From a virus, in IMG/VR virus record IMGVR_UViG_3300031578_000422, positions 1 to 20,676 of that record: a DNA stretch of 20,676 nt; one strand, written 5' to 3'. The notes under the pieces were generated by a model that made no database searches, had not been told where the DNA came from, and worked only from the letters and a program-made list of their open reading frames with translations. Both the position numbers and the translations under genes were made by a program. Of this stretch, positions 16,555 through 20,676 are shown piece after piece (the stretch's first letter is position 1; each line of letters opens with the position of its first letter).

Positions 16555-17427
16555 ATGGCGACAAATGTTTTAGACGCAGTACTTTCACAGTACGAAAAAT
16601 CAACACAGAGTAGTACAAACTCCTCATCTAAAATGTCTTCTGAAGATCGAATGAAGAAATACTTCGCAGCGATTCTGAAAGACAACGAGAAACAAGGTCA
16701 GAGACGATTACGTATTCTACCTACAACAGACGGATCCTCACCGTTCAAAGAGGTATGGTTCCACGAGATACTTGTGGACGGTAAATGGCAGAAATTTTAC
16801 GATCCAGGAAAGAATGATAACGAGCGTTCACCTTTGAATGAAGTTTATGAAGAACTTATGTCAACAGGTAAAGAAACTGACAAACAATTAGCAACACAAT
16901 ATAGATCACGTAAGTTTTATATCGTGAAAGTAATTGATCGTGACAACGAACAAGACGGAGTTAAATTTTGGCGATTTAAACACAATTACAAACAAGAAGG
17001 AATACTTGATAAAATCATTCCAATTTGGAAAGCAAAAGGTGACGTGACAGATCCTGATAAAGGTCGTGATTTGATCCTTGAGTTAACAAAGGCAAAAACT
17101 CCGAAAGGAGCAACTTACACAGTAATCCAAACGGTTATGTACGATGACCCATCGCCAATCTCTAACGACGAAACTCAAATGTCTGAGTGGGTTGCAGACG
17201 AATTGACTTGGGAAGATGTATACTCTAAAAAACCTGTTGAATATCTTGAGGCAATCGCTCGTGGCGAGACTCCACGTTGGGACTCTGAAAAAGGTGGATT
17301 TGTTTATTCAAACACAGAGACTGAAGAGTTTTCTATGGGAGGAACACCAAAAGTAGAAATAAAATCAATCAACGAAGTTGCTGATCCACAAGCAAACGAT
17401 GAAGTGGACGAAGAGTTACCTTTCTAA
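16555..17427 (+). CDS. 32: Single-stranded DNA-binding protein gp32, zinc-less
   Basis: This 290-residue protein (T4 gp32 is 301) coats single-stranded DNA during replication, recombination and repair and recruits UvsX, RNase H and helicase loader. RRLRILPTTDGSSPF (residues 50-64) matches the T4 core segment with IRFLPSKND, and DGKWQKF matches NGKWYIE. In T4 a zinc ion is held by His64, Cys77, Cys87 and Cys90. Here His70 remains, but the cysteine positions read Asp83, Ser92 and Asn95 (CPVC has become SPLN), and the whole protein has no cysteine. The N-terminus holds a helix and a Ser-rich linker; the C-terminus is acidic and ends DEVDEELPF. Codons look more C-rich in third positions than in the tail genes, consistent with high expression. 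It stands alone between a promoter and a terminator. Confidence 0.9.
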   Translation: MATNVLDAVLSQYEKSTQSSTNSSSKMSSEDRMKKYFAAILKDNEKQGQRRLRILPTTDGSSPFKEVWFHEILVDGKWQKFYDPGKNDNERSPLNEVYEELMSTGKETDKQLATQYRSRKFYIVKVIDRDNEQDGVKFWRFKHNYKQEGILDKIIPIWKAKGDVTDPDKGRDLILELTKAKTPKGATYTVIQTVMYDDPSPISNDETQMSEWVADELTWEDVYSKKPVEYLEAIARGETPRWDSEKGGFVYSNTETEEFSMGGTPKVEIKSINEVADPQANDEVDEELPF

Positions 17428-17447
17428 TTTTTATTGAAAATAAAACT

Positions 17448-17478
17448 AACGGGAGCAGTTTATTGTTCCCGTTTTTTT
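17448..17478 (+). terminator. Intrinsic terminator after gene 32
   Basis: AACGGGAGCA (17448-17457) pairs with TGTTCCCGTT (17464-17473), ten pairs with one G-U, around a 6-base loop, followed by a run of T. It isolates gene 32 from the uvsX group, as expected for a protein needed in stoichiometric amounts. Confidence 0.88.
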
Positions 17479-17483
17479 GTCTA

Positions 17484-17492
17484 TAATTATAT
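17484..17492 (+). promoter_or_regulatory. TAATTATA element upstream of the 73-residue gene (candidate promoter)
   Basis: TAATTATAT begins 20 bases before the ATG at 17504 and follows the gene 32 terminator, so some promoter is needed here for the uvsX group. It overlaps TATAAT (17482-17487), but no -35 box is visible at the right distance. Confidence 0.35.
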
Positions 17493-17503
17493 AAAAAGAA
17501 ACT

Positions 17504-17725
17504 ATGAAACCATTTATTGCAGAAAAACTTAAAGAGGCTTTAATAAAAAAATACGAAGCTGAAATTGCAGATGCTGAGGCAAGATTATACATTTATTTCA
17601 CAAATTCTGTTGGGATAGGTGAACATCCACAACACACAGAGGAGATAGATAATTTAGTTGAACAACTTACAAACGCTAACGACAAATTAAAAACAATTAC
17701 CGAATTTAAAATTTACGAAATATAA
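17504..17725 (+). CDS. Small conserved-looking phage protein (73 residues)
   Basis: This protein has two charged helices that could form a hairpin: residues 5-30 (Lys/Glu/Ala-rich) and residues 45-68 (EEIDNLVEQLTNANDKLKTI). They are joined by a turn with NSVGIGEHPQH. I recall a GxGEHP turn between two helices from small uncharacterised proteins in marine T4-like phages, but I know no function. It occupies the place between gene 32 and uvsX, where some T4-like phages keep recombination accessory genes; it is far shorter than T4 UvsY (137 residues) and I do not see a match to it. The stop overlaps the uvsX start by one base (TAATG), so translation of the two is coupled. Confidence 0.75.
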   Translation: MKPFIAEKLKEALIKKYEAEIADAEARLYIYFTNSVGIGEHPQHTEEIDNLVEQLTNANDKLKTITEFKIYEI

Positions 17726-18732
17726 TGGCACTCAAAAAAAACGACTTTAGTTCGATAAAGAAAAAATTCTCATCGGACGCAAAATATAAACCACAAAGAT
17801 TTTTTGATTTAGGATCTAACTTTTTAGATGCGGTTGGTTTACCTGGTCCTGCAATCGGACACCTTAATATGTATTTGGGTCACTCAGATACAGGAAAAAC
17901 AACTGCTTTAGTTAAAACTGCTGTTGACGCTCAAAAGAAAGGTATACTTCCCGTGTTTATTATTACCGAACAAAAATGGTCTTTTGATCACGCAAAACTT
18001 ATGGGTTTTGATTGTGAAGAAGTTGTTGATGAAGAAACAGGTGAGTTAGATTGGGACGGGTTCTTTCTCTTCAATAATAACTTCAGTTACATCGAACAAA
18101 TTACAGATTACATCAATAGTTTACTAGATGCTCAAGAGAAAGGTGAATTAGATTATTCACTTTGTATTATGTGGGACTCAGTAGGTTCAGTTCCTTGTAA
18201 AATGACTTATGAAGGTAAAGGTGGTAAACAACACAACGCTTCTGTATTAGCCGACAAAATCGGTATGGGTATCAACCAACGTATTTCAGGATCTCGTAAG
18301 GCGGACTCTAAGTATGAAAATACTTTGATTATCGTTAATCAACCTTGGGTAGAATTACCTGACAATCCATTTGGTCAACCTAAGATCAAAGCAAAAGGTG
18401 GTGAAGCGATTTGGTTGAACTCTTCTTTAGTATTCTTGTTTGGTAATCAAAAAGGTGCTGGTACAACTAAAATCACTGCAACAAAAGATAAGAGAACCGT
18501 TAAGTTCGCATCAAGAACTAAAGTGTCGGTTATGAAAAACCACATCAACGGACTTGGTTTTGAAGACGGGAGAATTATCGTAACACCACACGGATTTTTA
18601 CCAGGTAAAGACACCGCAGAAGAAAAATCATCAATAGAAAAGTATAAGAAAGAATATGCCGACTATTGGAAAGACGTAATCGGAGTCGATGGTGACTTCG
18701 ATTTACAAGCAGAAAAAGAAGAAGTAGAGTAG
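17725..18732 (+). CDS. uvsX: UvsX recombinase (RecA family)
   Basis: UvsX forms filaments on single-stranded DNA and drives strand exchange, feeding recombination-dependent replication and repair. This 335-residue protein carries a Walker A motif GHSDTGKTT at residues 52-60 and a Walker B strand LCIMWDSVGS at 146-155, with Asp151 as the metal-contacting residue. The segment GKGGKQHNASVLADKIG fits the mobile DNA-binding region after it. A later GGEAIWLNSSLVFLFG strand belongs to the RecA core. T4 UvsX has 391 residues, so the C-terminal part here is shorter, ending in an acidic tail (EKEEVE) as in other RecA proteins. The ATG overlaps the preceding stop. The RNase H gene follows after 21 bases. 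Confidence 0.92.
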   Translation: MALKKNDFSSIKKKFSSDAKYKPQRFFDLGSNFLDAVGLPGPAIGHLNMYLGHSDTGKTTALVKTAVDAQKKGILPVFIITEQKWSFDHAKLMGFDCEEVVDEETGELDWDGFFLFNNNFSYIEQITDYINSLLDAQEKGELDYSLCIMWDSVGSVPCKMTYEGKGGKQHNASVLADKIGMGINQRISGSRKADSKYENTLIIVNQPWVELPDNPFGQPKIKAKGGEAIWLNSSLVFLFGNQKGAGTTKITATKDKRTVKFASRTKVSVMKNHINGLGFEDGRIIVTPHGFLPGKDTAEEKSSIEKYKKEYADYWKDVIGVDGDFDLQAEKEEVE

Positions 18733-18753
18733 AAATCATTTAAGTTTTAGGAA

Positions 18754-19761
18754 GTGTCCAAAACATTATTAGTAGACGGAAATAATTTATTGAAAATTGG
18801 ATTCCATGGTGTTAGAGAATTCTATCATAATGGAAAACATGTCGGCGGTGTTTGGCACTTTCTAAACACTCTTCGTAAATTCTTAGAGGAACACAACTAT
18901 AATAAGGTTGTTGTGTTTTGGGATTCTAAAACCTCATCTTCACAAAGAAGATTGATATACCCAAAATATAAATTAAATCGTAAATCTTCAGATTCAGAAT
19001 CGAAAGAAGAATCTTTTGCCGAACAAAAACAAAGGGTTAGACAATACCTCGAGGAGATGTTTGTGAGACAATTAGAGACGGAACACGCTGAAGCTGATGA
19101 CTTGATTGCACAATATTGTAAAATCTCCTTAGACGAAGAAAAAACAATATTCTCGAGTGATAGGGATTTAACCCAATTAATTGGGGAGAAAGTATCAATT
19201 TATTCACCATCCACAAAACAATATTATAAGCTTGGGGACACAATTAAAATCAACGATGTTGAGATACCCCACTATAATGTTAAGACCGTAAAGATTCTCA
19301 CTGGTGATAGTTCGGATAATATCGATGGTATTTTCTATCTCGGTGAGAAAACTTTGGTTAAATTATTTCCTGAGCTACTTGAAGAATTAGTACAAATACC
19401 ATATATTTTGGATAAGAGTACTAAATTACTTAAAGAGGAGAAGGGGAATGTTGCACTTCAAAATCTATTAAGTGGTAAAACTAAAGAAGGTATTTTTGGT
19501 GATGAGTTTTATGTGATCAACCAAAAACTCGTAGACTTGGATGAACCACTTTTAAGTGATGAAGACAAAGAATTAGTTGGATTATATTACACTGAGTCGA
19601 TGGATCCCGACGGAAGAGGATATAGAAATCTAATTAGAATGATGATGGAGGACGGGTTCTTCAAATATCTACCAAAGGGTGACGACGCTTGGGTAAGTTT
19701 TTTGAAACCATTTCTTAAGTTAACAAGAAAAGAAAAAAGTAAGTTTAGAAACAAAAAGTAG
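18754..19761 (+). CDS. rnh: RNase H / 5' nuclease (FEN-like)
   Basis: T4-type RNase H removes RNA primers and flaps from the lagging strand as a 5' to 3' nuclease. The 335 residues show the acidic metal sites of the FEN/RNase H family in order: VDGNN (Asp8), VVVFWDS (Asp57), EHAEADDLIAQ (Glu113, Asp115, Asp116), SSDRDLTQLI (Asp136, Asp138) and LTGDSSDNIDGI (Asp185, Asp188), followed by the helix-hairpin-helix-like GEKTLVKLFPEL. Basic residues QRRLIYPKYKLNRK at about 64-77 form the DNA-facing arch. T4 RNase H has 305 residues. The start is GTG: it is the only start in the frame that keeps the N-terminal VDGNN motif with a few residues ahead of it. An AGGA lies almost against it, too close for a normal ribosome site, so initiation may be weak or depend on coupling with uvsX. 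Confidence 0.9.
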   Translation: MSKTLLVDGNNLLKIGFHGVREFYHNGKHVGGVWHFLNTLRKFLEEHNYNKVVVFWDSKTSSSQRRLIYPKYKLNRKSSDSESKEESFAEQKQRVRQYLEEMFVRQLETEHAEADDLIAQYCKISLDEEKTIFSSDRDLTQLIGEKVSIYSPSTKQYYKLGDTIKINDVEIPHYNVKTVKILTGDSSDNIDGIFYLGEKTLVKLFPELLEELVQIPYILDKSTKLLKEEKGNVALQNLLSGKTKEGIFGDEFYVINQKLVDLDEPLLSDEDKELVGLYYTESMDPDGRGYRNLIRMMMEDGFFKYLPKGDDAWVSFLKPFLKLTRKEKSKFRNKK

Positions 19762-19776
19762 AAAACAAAACAAACT

Positions 19777-20226
19777 ATGAAAGATCAAGAAATAACAAAA
19801 GTTGAATTTTTGTTAATGTGTAATGACAACATCGTGGTTCAACGATTCTTTAATGTTCGTGGGTTTAACAGAAACGCTCACAAATCTGAAGAATTTTATG
19901 ACTACATCTCAAGTCTTTACAGAGAGTTACAGTACGATTTAAAGATGAGATCGGTAACTTATATGTTAGACAATCAATATGAAATTTCAGAGAACCCAGA
20001 CGTTTTAAATACGTCAATTACTGATGGTCCTGAGAATTTTAACCTAATTATTAAGCTCGGAGACATGACAATTTGTCAGAGAGTATTCGACGCTAAAGTG
20101 TACCCTCCGAAGGTCAGATACACCGTAGACCTACGCCCAAAACTAAAAAACATACTTGGTACCCTGACTGACATTTTTTCAGGTGAAAAATTTAATTTCC
20201 GATACCCTGAATTTATCAAAAACTAA
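19777..20226 (+). CDS. Phage protein of unknown function (149 residues)
   Basis: I cannot assign a function. The protein looks like a soluble mixed alpha/beta fold: a strand VEFLLMCNDNIVVQRFFNVRGF (residues 9-30), a helix with EFYDYISSLYRELQYDLK (39-56), a strand-rich middle and a second half with NLIIKLGDMTICQRVFDAKVY that loosely echoes the first strand (V-x-Q/C-QR-x-F). The internal similarity CNDNIVVQRFFNV versus GDMTICQRVFDAKV could mean two related halves. A QRxFNV pattern is one I loosely recall from uncharacterised proteins of marine T4-like phages. Its position between rnh and gene 41 suggests a link to replication. The leader is A-rich without a Shine-Dalgarno. Confidence 0.7.
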   Translation: MKDQEITKVEFLLMCNDNIVVQRFFNVRGFNRNAHKSEEFYDYISSLYRELQYDLKMRSVTYMLDNQYEISENPDVLNTSITDGPENFNLIIKLGDMTICQRVFDAKVYPPKVRYTVDLRPKLKNILGTLTDIFSGEKFNFRYPEFIKN

Positions 20227-20244
20227 TACTATTTATTTTTACTA

Positions 20245-20250
20245 AAGGAG
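20245..20250 (+). promoter_or_regulatory. Strong ribosome binding site of gene 41
   Basis: AAGGAG lies ten bases before the ATG at 20261. It is the clearest Shine-Dalgarno in the window and sets the helicase gene apart from neighbours with A-rich, motif-free leaders. Confidence 0.7.
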
Positions 20251-20260
20251 AAAAAACTAT

Positions 20261-20676
20261 ATGGCGACAGGTAAAAATTTTGAGTATTTAGGTAATACTT
20301 TTCAATTACAATTATTAAATCAAATCATCGTAGACAAAGACTTTTCACATTCAATTATTGATGTGATTGAGAACAATTATTTTGAAAACAAGTATTTCAA
20401 AATATTAATTCAGATGATTAGAGAGTATTATACAAAATACGACCACACCCCGTCGTTTGAAACCCTTGAACAAATCACAAAATCAGAACTCCAACAGGAG
20501 ATTGCATCTAAAATTGTATTAGACACAATTAAAAAAATTAAGGATGCACCTATCGATGGCGTAGGTTTTGTACAAGAAAAGGCTTTGAAATTCTGTAAAC
20601 AACAAGAACTTCAAAAGGTAATGGGTAAAGCTCAAAAGATCATCGACGGTGGTGAGTTTGAGAATTATGATACACT
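20261..20676 (+). CDS. 41: Replicative DNA helicase gp41, N-terminal part
   Basis: The reading frame is open from ATG 20261 to the window edge (138 complete codons) and continues beyond it. gp41 is the hexameric DnaB-family helicase that unwinds the fork and works with primase gp61. Only the N-terminal helical domain is present, so no Walker motifs are visible. NNYFENKYFKILIQMIREYY, then HTPSFETLEQ, aligns well with the T4 segment containing EYFES, a helix, and a VPSINAL turn, and EKALKFCKQQELQKVMGKAQ matches the following conserved helix ahead of the linker. Position after uvsX and rnh supports it, since uvsX and 41 are neighbours in T4. A strong Shine-Dalgarno decides the start. Confidence 0.85.
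   Translation, partial: MATGKNFEYLGNTFQLQLLNQIIVDKDFSHSIIDVIENNYFENKYFKILIQMIREYYTKYDHTPSFETLEQITKSELQQEIASKIVLDTIKKIKDAPIDGVGFVQEKALKFCKQQELQKVMGKAQKIIDGGEFENYDT

Noticed and set aside
17465-17487. Sigma70 promoter ahead of the 73-residue gene based on TATAAT at 17482
   Set aside because: At the -35 distance lies terminator stem sequence (GTTCCC) with no match to TTGACA; kept only as the weaker TAATTATA element.
1-20676. tRNA genes, CRISPR arrays, insertion sequences or attachment sites
   Set aside because: By eye I saw no cloverleaf with conserved GGTTCGA-type arm, no regularly spaced direct DNA repeats, no transposase and no terminal inverted repeats; genes cover nearly all bases and the gaps are short.

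Overview
The window is part of the genome of a T4-like contractile-tailed phage (myovirus, Caudoviricetes). All genes lie on the + strand and are packed tightly. The DNA is clearly AT-rich. Most starts lack a Shine-Dalgarno sequence and sit behind short A-rich leaders. This, plus a hub C-terminus resembling Bacteroidetes-type glucosaminidases, suggests a Bacteroidetes host such as a flavobacterium. The host is inference; the T4-like identity is well supported.

Bases 1-16446 hold the tail and baseplate module. It opens with the C-terminal end of the tail tube protein (gp19) and an intrinsic terminator. A gp26-family baseplate/tail assembly chaperone follows; it appears to be extended by a +1 ribosomal frameshift. 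Next come a 610-residue tape-measure candidate, a 1695-residue tube-initiator/baseplate protein with an embedded OmpA-like domain, and a small LysM-like wedge protein (gp53). A 2349-residue hub-like protein ends in a degenerate glucosaminidase-like domain. Two small proteins of unknown role close the module before a second terminator.

Bases 16447-20676 hold a replication and recombination module: gp32 single-stranded DNA-binding protein behind a sigma70-like promoter and ahead of its own terminator, a 73-residue conserved-looking protein, UvsX recombinase, RNase H (5' nuclease), an unrecognised 149-residue protein, and the start of the gp41 replicative helicase, which runs off the window.

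In the first module the chaperone should load onto the tape measure while the tube polymerises. The two giant proteins and gp53 would form the baseplate and touch the cell wall. In the second module gp32, UvsX, RNase H and gp41 act together in recombination-dependent replication and primer removal. The strongest candidates for something undescribed are the +1 frameshift in the gp26-like chaperone, cell-wall-type domains with altered key residues in neighbouring baseplate genes, a gp32 that has lost its zinc ligands and carries an SSB-like acidic tail, and a repeated TAWTTATA element about 20 bases ahead of several starts.
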